Assembly (NCBI GenBank): GCA_902803125.1
Contig: CADCOZ010000064.1
Location: forward strand, 1-6,813
From: an uncultured Ruminococcus sp.
GTDB lineage: Bacteria; Bacillota; Clostridia; Oscillospirales; Acutalibacteraceae
DNA length: 6,813 nucleotides
Direction: 5' to 3'
Shown in pieces: positions 1 through 5,111 of this stretch (position 1 is the first letter of the stretch; the number at the start of each line of letters is the position of its first letter). Both the position numbers and the translations under genes were made by a program. The notes below the pieces were generated by a model, which made no database searches, had not been told where the DNA came from, and was given only the letters and a program-made list of their open reading frames with translations.

Positions 1-85
1 AGTTTTTCGCAAGCTTTTCAAAGGCTTGTGGGCGACACGAAGTTAGTCCCTTTAGGGAGTGCAGGGGCAAAGCCCTCCAACATTC
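1..85 (+). repeat. Dispersed hairpin-forming repeat, copy A (mosaic, cut by window edge)
   Basis: This copy is built from blocks found elsewhere in the window. An imperfect stem-loop (CAAGCTTT against AAAGGCTTG, about 10-29) followed by GTGGG matches the perfect stem at 6746-6768. The 17-mer GTGCAGGGGCAAAGCCC (59-75) recurs exactly at 6772-6788. The 13-mer GCCCTCCAACATT (72-84) recurs exactly at 2942-2954. It lies directly behind the dnaA stop codon, so it forms the 3' end of the dnaA transcript. No U-rich tail follows the stem in the dnaA direction, so I do not call it an intrinsic terminator. A REP/MITE-like non-coding repeat family is the simplest reading. Confidence 0.7.
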
Positions 86-94
86 CTCAGGCTT

Positions 95-1408
95 TCAGCG
101 GCCACGGATGTTCTTGATAATGTCCTCTACCGTGGATTTGAGTTTGGAGTCCTTGCTCATGTTCTTTTCAATCTGGTTGATGGCGTATACAATTGTGGAA
201 TGGTCACGGCCGCCGAATTCCTCACCGATCTGTTTCATGGACATTCCCGTGATTTCTCTGACCGCATAGATGGCAATCTGCCGTGCGTTGGAAATGGTGG
301 CGTTTCTCTTCGCAGAACGAATATCATCACTGGTAACGCCGTAGGTATGGGCTACCTCGTCAATGATTTTTTCAACCGTCAGCGGAGGCGGCTGGTCATT
401 GTTCAGAATATCGGAAATGGTCTTTTGGGCAACGGTAATGGTGATTTTCTCGCCGTAGAGTTGGTTTTTGGCCTTCAGCTTTTTGACAACGCCTTCTAAC
501 TGACGAATGTTGGTTTTCAAACGGGTGGCAATATATTCGGTTACGTCATCGGGCAGGTTCATCTCCAGCAGTTCGGCTTTCCGTTTGATAATGGCCATGC
601 GGGTTTCAAAATCCGGCGGCTGAATGTCGGCTAACAAACCGGATTCAAAACGGCTGCGGAGTCTGTCCTCTAAGGTCTTGATCTCTTTGGGCGGACGGTC
701 CGATGTCAGTACGATCTGACAGTTGGCTTCGTGCAGGGTATTAAAGGTATGGAAAAATTCTTCCTGTGTGCGTTCTTTGCCGCTGATGAACTGAATATCG
801 TCTACCAGCAGAACGTCCGAATTGCGGTATTTCTGGCGGAATTCGGAGGTGGTGGCGTTTTGAAGGGATTCGATAAACTCGTTGGTGAAGTCATCGCCTT
901 TGACATAGGTAATGACAGAGGTCGGATCGGCCTTCATAATTTCGTTGCGGATGGCATAGAGCAGGTGGGTTTTGCCCAAGCCGGAATTGCCGTAGATAAA
1001 CAGTGGATTATAGGCCTTGCCGGGATTCGTGGCTACGGCTAATGAGGCGGCGTGTGCAAATTTGTTGGAGGAGCCGACAATAAAGGTATCGAATGTATAT
1101 TCATAGTCGGCATCCATAACGGTATCGGAAGATTCCTGTTCTTTGACAGCGGCTTCTTCCGGAATGGTGAAGCAGATTTCAATACCTTCTCCGAAAACAC
1201 TGGCAAAAGCATCGTTGAGCAGTTTCATGTATCCTCTGATAAGTGTCTGACGATTAAAATCGGTCGGCACCATCAGAATGGCTTTTCCCTGTGCAAAATC
1301 CAGACTGACAGGCTCAATCTTGCTGATCCATGTGGTGTAGGCCACATCGGTGATTCGTTCCTTGCAGTAATCACAAACGATTTCCCAAGCTTCATTGAAT
1401 GAATCCAT
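95..1408 (-). CDS. dnaA: Chromosomal replication initiator protein DnaA
   Basis: DnaA is the AAA+ ATPase that binds DnaA boxes at oriC, melts the origin and recruits the replicative helicase. The 437-residue product is of normal length. Visible parts: N-terminal domain I (about 1-80); a short acidic linker (about 83-105); Walker A GNSGLGKT (140-147, K146, T147); Walker B LLVDDIQF (200-207); sensor I around TSDRPP (235-240); the arginine-finger stretch RLRSRFESG (249-257); sensor II NIRQLEG (300-306, R302); and the C-terminal DNA-binding helix-turn-helix with signature GGRDHSTIVYA (399-409), a variant of the usual RDHTTVxHA. The start at 1408 is set by AGGAGGA 11 nt upstream and by the MxSFNEAWEI-like N terminus. 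It is divergent from rpmH, the usual origin layout. dnaN would normally follow but lies outside the window if present. Confidence 0.98.
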   Translation of the reverse strand: MDSFNEAWEIVCDYCKERITDVAYTTWISKIEPVSLDFAQGKAILMVPTDFNRQTLIRGYMKLLNDAFASVFGEGIEICFTIPEEAAVKEQESSDTVMDADYEYTFDTFIVGSSNKFAHAASLAVATNPGKAYNPLFIYGNSGLGKTHLLYAIRNEIMKADPTSVITYVKGDDFTNEFIESLQNATTSEFRQKYRNSDVLLVDDIQFISGKERTQEEFFHTFNTLHEANCQIVLTSDRPPKEIKTLEDRLRSRFESGLLADIQPPDFETRMAIIKRKAELLEMNLPDDVTEYIATRLKTNIRQLEGVVKKLKAKNQLYGEKITITVAQKTISDILNNDQPPPLTVEKIIDEVAHTYGVTSDDIRSAKRNATISNARQIAIYAVREITGMSMKQIGEEFGGRDHSTIVYAINQIEKNMSKDSKLKSTVEDIIKNIRGR

Positions 1409-1419
1409 AGATTTTTTCT

Positions 1420-1426
1420 TCCTCCT
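1420..1426 (-). promoter_or_regulatory. dnaA ribosome binding site
   Basis: Read on the minus strand this is AGGAGGA, 11 nt before the dnaA ATG at 1408. It is a near-perfect Shine-Dalgarno and fixes the dnaA start. Confidence 0.85.
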
Positions 1427-1440
1427 ATTTTTTTACTGGT

Positions 1441-1494
1441 GCGGCATAGGCTGATGAGGGGCAGCGGGAAAGAAATCCAAAAGGGTGCTGCCGC
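1441..1494 (-). promoter_or_regulatory. GC-rich dnaA leader with two competing stems
   Basis: In the predicted dnaA transcript, GGCAGC can pair with GCTGCC (plus positions 1487-1492 with 1460-1465), or the overlapping GCGGCA can pair with TGCCGC (1489-1494 with 1441-1446). Both are 6-bp GC-rich stems that share bases, so they exclude each other. The second lies just upstream of the AGGAGGA site. Pairing is seen in the sequence; a regulatory role is inference. Confidence 0.4.
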
Positions 1495-1500
1495 CAACAG

Positions 1501-1516
1501 ATACTTATACAAGTAT
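1501..1516. promoter_or_regulatory. Palindrome over predicted dnaA transcription start
   Basis: ATACTT-ATAC-AAGTAT is a perfect 6-bp-arm palindrome immediately downstream of the dnaA -10 element (1518-1523), so it covers the expected start point. That position suits a repressor or autoregulatory site. It contains TTATACAAG, a two-mismatch relative of the DnaA box TTATACACA, so DnaA autoregulation is possible but unproven. Confidence 0.4.
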
Positions 1517-1517
1517 A

Positions 1518-1546
1518 ATTATAGCATATCTGTTTGTATATTTCAA
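1518..1546 (-). promoter_or_regulatory. dnaA promoter (sigma-A type)
   Basis: On the minus strand TTGAAA (1546-1541) and TATAAT (1523-1518) are separated by 17 nt. TG one base before the -10 makes it an extended -10 promoter. The predicted start is near 1511, giving a leader of about 100 nt. Confidence 0.8.
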
Positions 1547-1553
1547 ATGATTT

Positions 1554-1581
1554 TTCAACATTCCTTTTACAGAATGTTGAA
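1554..1581. repeat. Perfect 10-bp-arm inverted repeat between the divergent promoters
   Basis: TTCAACATTC (1554-1563) is the exact reverse complement of GAATGTTGAA (1572-1581), with an 8-base spacer. It begins 7 bases upstream of the dnaA -35 and 99 bases before the rpmH -35. No U-tract follows on either strand, so it is not a terminator. A protein-binding operator or an origin structural element fits better. Confidence 0.6.
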
Positions 1582-1658
1582 TTCTGAGTGTTTTTTGCAA
1601 AATAAAAAATACTGTCCGTTGATTTTTAGAAATTATTACCCTCTGTTAGGAAATTTCG

Positions 1659-1670
1659 AAAGAATTCTTT
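1659..1670. promoter_or_regulatory. 12-bp palindrome upstream of the rpmH promoter
   Basis: AAAGAATTCTTT is a perfect palindrome ending 10 bases before the rpmH -35, within an A/T-rich stretch. It may be part of an UP element or a binding site. In sequence this AT-rich it could also be chance. Confidence 0.25.
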
Positions 1671-1680
1671 TATTTTGTAG

Positions 1681-1710
1681 TTGACAGATGCAGGGATTTT
1701 GGTTTATAAT
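1681..1710 (+). promoter_or_regulatory. rpmH operon promoter (consensus sigma-A)
   Basis: TTGACA (1681-1686) and TATAAT (1705-1710) both match consensus exactly, with an 18-nt spacer and A/T-rich sequence upstream that could act as an UP element. The predicted start is near 1717, giving a leader of about 64 nt before rpmH. Its strength suits a ribosomal protein operon. Confidence 0.88.
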
Positions 1711-1780
1711 TCTATGGTGCAAGGTTATATCTTGAAAATTATCAGGATGTATTGACACTTTCCGAAAGGAGGAATTTTTC

Positions 1781-1915
1781 ATGCTGAGAACGTATCAGCC
1801 GAAGAAGCTCCACAGAAAGAAGGAGCATGGCTTCAGAAAGAGAATGTCCACATCAAACGGACGCAAGGTTTTGTCCCGCAGAAGAGCAAAGGGAAGAAAA
1901 AGACTTTCTTACTAA
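1781..1915 (+). CDS. rpmH: 50S ribosomal protein L34
   Basis: L34 is a small, very basic protein of the large ribosomal subunit. The reading frame gives 44 residues, the usual length. It starts [18 protein letters not shown], contains the family core GFRKRMST (17-24) and NGRKVL (26-31), and ends in an Arg/Lys-rich tail with [12 protein letters not shown]. The clostridial form often begins MLRTYQPKK where many bacteria have MKRTYQP. AAAGGAGGA at 1765-1773 lies just ahead of the ATG and confirms the start. It is the first gene of the operon behind a consensus promoter, and rnpA follows after a 72-nt gap with no evident terminator. The identification is certain from sequence. Confidence 0.98.
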   Translation: MLRTYQPKKLHRKKEHGFRKRMSTSNGRKVLSRRRAKGRKRLSY

Positions 1916-1987
1916 TCTGTGAAGGACATGGTTGGAACAGGGATGCAGACGGTCTTTAGGAACCAATGAGGATTGGGAAGATGAAAA

Positions 1988-2323
1988 ATGAGTGAAATTA
2001 TCACTTTGAAGGATAACAGAGATTTTCGCCGGCTGTACCATCGTGGCAGATCCTATGCATCTCCCTTGCTTGTCACCTATGTACTCAAGAACCGCAGCGG
2101 AGATGTCAGGATCGGTATCACGACCGGAAAGAAGGTCGGAAAGGCCGTTATGCGCAACAGATCACGCAGAATCATCAGAGAAGCGTTTCGGGCTTTGTCC
2201 GGAAATGTCAGGGACGGCTATGATTTTGTTTTTGTGGCCAGAACCAAAACGCCTTTTGTTAAAAGCTATGATGTTCTGAAATCAATGAAAAAACAGCTCA
2301 AGGATGCGGGTGTTTTAACATGA
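1988..2323 (+). CDS. rnpA: Ribonuclease P protein component
   Basis: RnpA binds the catalytic RNase P RNA and helps it recognise pre-tRNA for 5' maturation. The 111-residue basic product has the family pattern: an N-terminal [14 protein letters not shown] (7-20), [14 protein letters not shown] (41-54), the RNA-binding RNR motif in [14 protein letters not shown] (55-68), and DFVFVAR (79-85). The start at 1988 places the DFRRLY segment at the normal distance from the N terminus. Its Shine-Dalgarno is weak (only GGGAAG-like sequence nearby), and another ATG at 1981 is out of frame. It overlaps yidD by 4 bp (ATGA), the usual sign of translational coupling. Confidence 0.97.
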   Translation: MSEIITLKDNRDFRRLYHRGRSYASPLLVTYVLKNRSGDVRIGITTGKKVGKAVMRNRSRRIIREAFRALSGNVRDGYDFVFVARTKTPFVKSYDVLKSMKKQLKDAGVLT

Positions 2324-2595
2324 AGCGCCCGCTTATTTGGCTTATTCGCCTTTATCAAAAGTATATCTCGGCCAGAACGCCGCCGTCCTGTAAATATTAT
2401 CCGGTTTGTTCGGTCTATGGCATACGGGCGATTGAACGCTTTGGTGCCTTGCGGGGAACGATTATGACCATTTGGCGTATTCTGCGGTGCAATCCCTTTT
2501 CTGCGGGAGGATATGACCCTGTTCCTGAAAAGCCGAAAAAGATTCGCTATCGGAAGGAACCCAAGAGAATTGATATTTTTCGGCACAAGAAATAG
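2320..2595 (+). CDS. yidD: Membrane protein insertion efficiency factor YidD
   Basis: YidD is a small membrane-associated protein, encoded next to yidC in most bacteria, that improves insertion of inner-membrane proteins. The 91-residue product shows the family hallmarks in order: [10 protein letters not shown] (8-17), a cysteine-containing [10 protein letters not shown] (24-33, C24 and C30), [10 protein letters not shown] (37-46), and [18 protein letters not shown] (53-70, C57). The N-terminal segment is amphipathic. The C terminus (about 71-91) is strongly Lys/Arg-rich. It begins inside the rnpA stop codon, with no strong ribosome binding site, so coupled translation is likely. It is normally followed closely by yidC; here 411 bp intervene. 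Confidence 0.95.
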   Translation: MKRPLIWLIRLYQKYISARTPPSCKYYPVCSVYGIRAIERFGALRGTIMTIWRILRCNPFSAGGYDPVPEKPKKIRYRKEPKRIDIFRHKK

Positions 2596-2686
2596 TAAAT
2601 GTAATGTTTTGAATCATGACGAATGCGGCGGCTGTGAATTGCCGTTTTCACATACTCATTTTTGCAGATGATAATTGCTTTGGTTG

Positions 2687-2825
2687 GCGGCGATAGAAAA
2701 AGCCGCAGCCATTTTCCTGAAACCCTGTATAAGTCAGGGAAACTTTCCGGTGAAAGTCCACCGACACCCTCTTAAAGATTTGGGGAAGATTGTCCCCATC
2801 CTGTCTGTCAAGCACTTGAAAGACA
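2687..2825 (+). other. Run of consecutive small hairpins, possible structured RNA
   Basis: Successive perfect stems are visible: GCGGC/GCCGC (2687-2706), CCCTG/CAGGG (2723-2739), ACTTTC/GAAAGT with a 4-base loop (2742-2757), or instead CGGTG/CACCG (2748-2763), GGGGA/TCCCC (2782-2797), and TGTCT with inner CAA/TTG closing on AGACA (2802-2825). Five stems within 139 bases is dense for an intergenic region. It could be a cis-acting leader for yidC, an RNA gene, or the remainder of a dispersed repeat of which 2851-2954 is the tail. I do not recognise a known RNA family. Confidence 0.4.
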
Positions 2826-2850
2826 TCAACACATCGAATTTTGGAAGGGG

Positions 2851-2954
2851 GTTTGGGGGAAAACCTTTTTTTCGCCAGAAAAAGGTTTCCCCCAACGGGG
2901 GTCCAGGGGGAGACCCCCTGGTGGGAGGTTTGGAGGGCAAGGCCCTCCAACATT
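2851..2954 (+). repeat. Dispersed hairpin-forming repeat, copy B (three tandem hairpins)
   Basis: Three stems follow each other. A long one pairs GTTTGGGGG plus AAAACCTTTTT with AAAAAGGTTT plus CCCCCAAC (2851-2896, two bulges). The second is CCAGGGGG-AGA-CCCCCTGG (2903-2921, perfect 8 bp). The third is TTGGAGGGC-AAG-GCCCTCCAA (2930-2950, perfect 9 bp). The 16-mer TGGGAGGTTTGGAGGG (2922-2937) recurs exactly at 6793-6808, and GCCCTCCAACATT (2942-2954) recurs at 72-84. The third stem is followed by CATTATTTT, so some termination or pausing upstream of yidC is possible. Such GC-rich elements are common between genes of gut clostridia. Confidence 0.75.
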
Positions 2955-3006
2955 ATTTTGGAGTAGCGGCAGGAAACCGCAGCTTGAAAGGAATGTTTTT
3001 TGGCAG

Positions 3007-4038
3007 ATGACAGAACTATTTAACCTGATAGGAAGTCTGTTCGGCTATATTCTCTGGGCAGCTTTCTTTATTGTAAAAAATTTTGGCGTTTCCATTATTA
3101 TATTTACGCTGATCGTTAAGCTGCTGCTGCTGCCGTTTTCCATCAAGCAGCAGCGTTCTATGGCCTCTAATGCCAGATTCCAGAAAAAACAAAAAGAAAT
3201 TATGGAACCCTACGGCAAAGATAAAATGGGCGCCCAGATGGAAATTCAAAAACTGATGGAAAAAGAAAACGTCAGTATGACGGGCGGCTGTCTGCCGATG
3301 ATCGCTCCCATGCTGGTTATGCTGGGCGTGTACTATTCGGTTATTAACCCGCTGACCAATACACTGCATATTGCGGCTGATAAAGTTAACATAGCCATGA
3401 ATAATTTGTATGCCCTGCCCGGTTTGGGTACCAGTCTGAGCGGCAATAACTACGGTCAGATCTATACGGTAAAATACTTCAATCTCCTTCAGGGTTTCTT
3501 TAAGGATGCCAATGGCCAGCCTCTGTTCACTAACAGTGAAGTAGACAGCATTAACCAGTATGCCGGCGGCTTTAATTTCCTTGGGTGGGATTTGTTGGCC
3601 ACCCCTTCGGCCAGTACCTTCTGGTCCTTTATGTGGCTGATTCCCGTACTCTGTTTTGTAACTTCTGTGGTCAGTATGCTGATTATGCAGAAAATGAACG
3701 GTACACAGATGAAGGGCTGTATGTTTGTCTTTATTCTGCTGATGCCGCTGTTCTCTGCATGGATTGCTTTTAATGTACCCGGTGCGGTAGGTTTTTACTG
3801 GATCGCTTCCACGGTACTCGGATTTGTACAATCTCTGATACTAAATATCTATTATAATGCCAGTATTATTGAGGCACGAGATGAAGCACACCGTATTGTG
3901 CTGCGAAGACAGCAGGAGGCAGAGGTGGCTTATATTGATGTGCCGGATTATGTGGCACCATCTCAAATTCAGCAGGCTAAAAAAGAAGCAAACAGCGTGA
4001 AGTATCCGGAAAAGAAAAACAAGAAAAAACGGAGATAA
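3007..4038 (+). CDS. yidC: Membrane protein insertase YidC (Oxa1/SpoIIIJ family)
   Basis: YidC inserts and folds membrane proteins, alone or with SecYEG. The 343-residue product has the Gram-positive layout without the large extracytoplasmic domain of proteobacterial YidC. Membrane segments are predicted by eye at about 12-45 (a long hydrophobic region), 95-116, 205-228, 237-255 and 258-282. Family motifs include IIFTLIVKLLLLPFSIKQQRS (part, 31-51), the cytoplasmic helical hairpin (52-90) and MTGGCLPMIAPML (91-103). The position of the conserved groove arginine is occupied by K38, keeping the charge. The loop between segments 2 and 3 (about 117-203) is long. The tail is Lys/Arg-rich (ends KKNKKKRR). 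There is no signal peptide or lipobox. AAAGGA at 2987-2992 lies 14 nt before ATG 3007, a rather long spacing. jag follows after 18 nt. Confidence 0.97.
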   Translation: MTELFNLIGSLFGYILWAAFFIVKNFGVSIIIFTLIVKLLLLPFSIKQQRSMASNARFQKKQKEIMEPYGKDKMGAQMEIQKLMEKENVSMTGGCLPMIAPMLVMLGVYYSVINPLTNTLHIAADKVNIAMNNLYALPGLGTSLSGNNYGQIYTVKYFNLLQGFFKDANGQPLFTNSEVDSINQYAGGFNFLGWDLLATPSASTFWSFMWLIPVLCFVTSVVSMLIMQKMNGTQMKGCMFVFILLMPLFSAWIAFNVPGAVGFYWIASTVLGFVQSLILNIYYNASIIEARDEAHRIVLRRQQEAEVAYIDVPDYVAPSQIQQAKKEANSVKYPEKKNKKKRR

Positions 4039-4056
4039 AACGGGAGGAAGCATAAA

Positions 4057-4956
4057 ATGATTCGTGAAATGATTGCAGTTGCGGACACCATTGAGGAGGC
4101 CAAAAAGCAGGCTTGTCAGCAACTGGGTACTCTGTTGGAAAATACACAGTTTGAGATTTTACAGCAGCCGGAAAAGAAAAAATTTGGTCTGTTTGGCGGC
4201 AGTCCCGCAAAAGTGCGGGCCTTCGTGGAGGTAACACCTCTGGATACCGCTAAGGATTATTTGAAAGAAATACTGTCCAAAATGGGCATTGATGACGTGG
4301 AGATGACCGCCGAGGAAGTAGAAGGCGGTGCGGTTATCAATATAGCCGGGGAAGATGTCGGCTTTATTATCGGTCACAGAGGAGAAACCTTGGATGCCTT
4401 GCAGTATTTAGCGGGGCTTGTGGCCAACCATGTGGATGACAATTATTACAGAATTTCGATTAACATTGGCAACTATCGTGAAAAGAGAGAAAAAACCTTG
4501 GAGATTCTCGGCAAGAAGCTAGCCTTTAAAGCCGTCAAAACCGGCGTAAAAACGTCTTTGGAGCCGATGAACCCCTATGAAAGAAGAATCATTCATACGG
4601 CCGTACAGAAGGTCAGAGGGGCTACCTCATGGAGTGAAGGCGAAAATATGTACCGTCATGTGGTGATTGGTCCTGATCCGGAGTATAAGCCCTCTTACAG
4701 CAGCAGGGGCCGCCGCAGAAATGACAGTGACAGAGCTTCCAACTTCAACAGAGATGGTTCTTACAACCGCAGACCTCGTTCCAGCGGTTACCAGAGAAGA
4801 ACCTATGCGGAAGGCGAGAATCACCCGCAGGACAGCCTGTTCAGTACTTTTGAAGATGATCATACCGCCAGTGCCGTGCGTGAAAGTATCAACGAAAGAC
4901 CCGATACTTCTCTTTATGGCCGCATTGACGTGAAAAGAAGCACTGAGGAATCATAA
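4057..4956 (+). CDS. jag: Jag/KhpB RNA-binding protein (Jag_N, KH, R3H domains)
   Basis: Jag (SpoIIIJ-associated, also KhpB) is a cytoplasmic RNA-binding protein that in streptococci and relatives acts with KhpA in cell elongation and division. The 299-residue product shows an N-terminal Jag_N domain (about 1-58) with the typical KKKFGLFGG (40-48), a KH domain with the GxxG loop GHRG (106-109), and an R3H domain with RxxxH at R176-H180 inside NPYERRIIH (172-180) and SEGENMYRHVVI (193-204). Residues 210-299 form an extra hydrophilic Arg/Ser/Asn-rich tail that looks disordered and makes it longer than the core family. GGGAGG (4042-4047) nine bases before the ATG confirms the start. It is the last gene of the operon, 18 nt after yidC. 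Confidence 0.95.
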   Translation: MIREMIAVADTIEEAKKQACQQLGTLLENTQFEILQQPEKKKFGLFGGSPAKVRAFVEVTPLDTAKDYLKEILSKMGIDDVEMTAEEVEGGAVINIAGEDVGFIIGHRGETLDALQYLAGLVANHVDDNYYRISINIGNYREKREKTLEILGKKLAFKAVKTGVKTSLEPMNPYERRIIHTAVQKVRGATSWSEGENMYRHVVIGPDPEYKPSYSSRGRRRNDSDRASNFNRDGSYNRRPRSSGYQRRTYAEGENHPQDSLFSTFEDDHTASAVRESINERPDTSLYGRIDVKRSTEES

Positions 4957-4976
4957 CCTATCATAAGAAAAAATCC

Positions 4977-5020
4977 ACAGCCTGCCGGTTCGCACAGCAA
5001 TCGGCAGGCTGTTGTTTTGT
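4977..5020 (+). terminator. Strong intrinsic terminator after jag, probably bidirectional
   Basis: CAGCCTGCCG (4978-4987) pairs perfectly with CGGCAGGCTG (5002-5011). The stem can be extended by A-T outside and G-T, T-A, T-A inside, leaving a loop of about 8 bases. TTGTTTTGTT follows on the plus strand. AAAAAA at 4968-4973 supplies a U-tract for the opposite direction, so it can also stop transcripts of the convergent LRR gene. Confidence 0.9.
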
Positions 5021-5031
5021 TAGACCGCAAA

Positions 5032-5063
5032 CAGCCGCCGCAGGGGTATTCCTGCGGCGGCTG
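5032..5063 (-). terminator. Perfect 13-bp GC-rich hairpin downstream of the LRR gene
   Basis: CAGCCGCCGCAGG (5032-5044) pairs with CCTGCGGCGGCTG (5051-5063) around a 6-base loop. It lies 68 bases behind the stop of the minus-strand LRR gene. In that direction only TTT follows directly, so it is a weak intrinsic terminator by itself. With the next hairpin (4977-5012), which has six U on this strand, it makes a double stop. Confidence 0.6.
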
Positions 5064-5070
5064 AGAATAT

Positions 5071-5111
5071 AGGAGGTATGACAAATGCAGATAAATAGGG
5101 GAGAGTGCTGA
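5071..5111 (+). other. Orphan AGGAGG with 8-codon open frame (doubtful)
   Basis: A consensus Shine-Dalgarno AGGAGG (5071-5076) is followed 8 nt later by ATG 5085 and an 8-residue frame, MQINRGEC, ending at TGA 5111. Another ATG at 5078 opens a 6-codon frame in a different phase. It lies behind two terminator hairpins with no visible promoter, so expression is doubtful. It may be the remnant of a lost gene start or chance. Confidence 0.15.

Larger units (their letters stand above)
1409..1780. other. dnaA-rpmH intergenic region, candidate oriC
   Basis: In most Firmicutes the replication origin, or part of it, lies between dnaA and rpmH, and the genes here have that divergent arrangement. Bases about 1500-1710 are strongly AT-rich, as expected of an unwinding element, while 1438-1496 is GC-rich. 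The region contains two outward-facing promoters, a 10-bp-arm inverted repeat and a 12-bp palindrome. Against oriC function: reading by eye for TTATNCACA on both strands I found no site with zero or one mismatch. The closest is TTATACAAG at 1505-1513, with two mismatches. The functional box cluster may therefore be on the other side of dnaA, outside the window. Confidence 0.5.
2596..3006. other. Large yidD-yidC intergenic insert
   Basis: This 411-bp gap has no gene I can support. It contains a weak TGTGAA/TTCACA stem (2633-2652), a run of small hairpins (2687-2825), a GC-rich repeat cassette (2851-2954), and a short GCGG/CCGC stem (2966-2980) ahead of the yidC ribosome binding site. Open frames on both strands read through much of it, but they run into the dispersed repeat and no recognised family is visible. 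No convincing promoter was found in it, so whether yidC is transcribed from the rpmH promoter through this insert is open. Confidence 0.75.

Noticed and set aside
59..499. Plus-strand ORFs antisense to dnaA
   Set aside because: They are shadows of the dnaA coding frame, with no ribosome sites and no family resemblance.
1752..1757. TTGACA as a second rpmH -35 element
   Set aside because: No -10 at a suitable distance; it falls in the leader just before the ribosome site.
2645..2675. Promoter for yidC (TTTTCA and GATAAT)
   Set aside because: The spacer is 19 nt and the -35 is poor; not strong enough to call without transcript data.
2736..2800. Cobalamin riboswitch
   Set aside because: AGGGAA and GGTGAAAGTCC fit the core, but the conserved C-G-CCCGC-ACTGT section and the downstream partner are not recognisable, and no B12 gene follows. 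Kept only as a point to test.
2648..2953. Minus-strand 101-codon ORF starting MLEGLALQ
   Set aside because: The start and first 38 codons are translated repeat sequence, with no ribosome site and no recognised family. It lies antisense within an operon gap.
3016..3831. 271-codon minus-strand ORF opposite yidC
   Set aside because: Its composition (His/Gln-rich) is typical of an antisense shadow of a membrane protein gene; no ribosome site or domain.
4971..4979. DnaA-box-like AAATCCACA at the jag terminator
   Set aside because: Two mismatches to TTATCCACA and a single site at a terminator stem; chance is likely.
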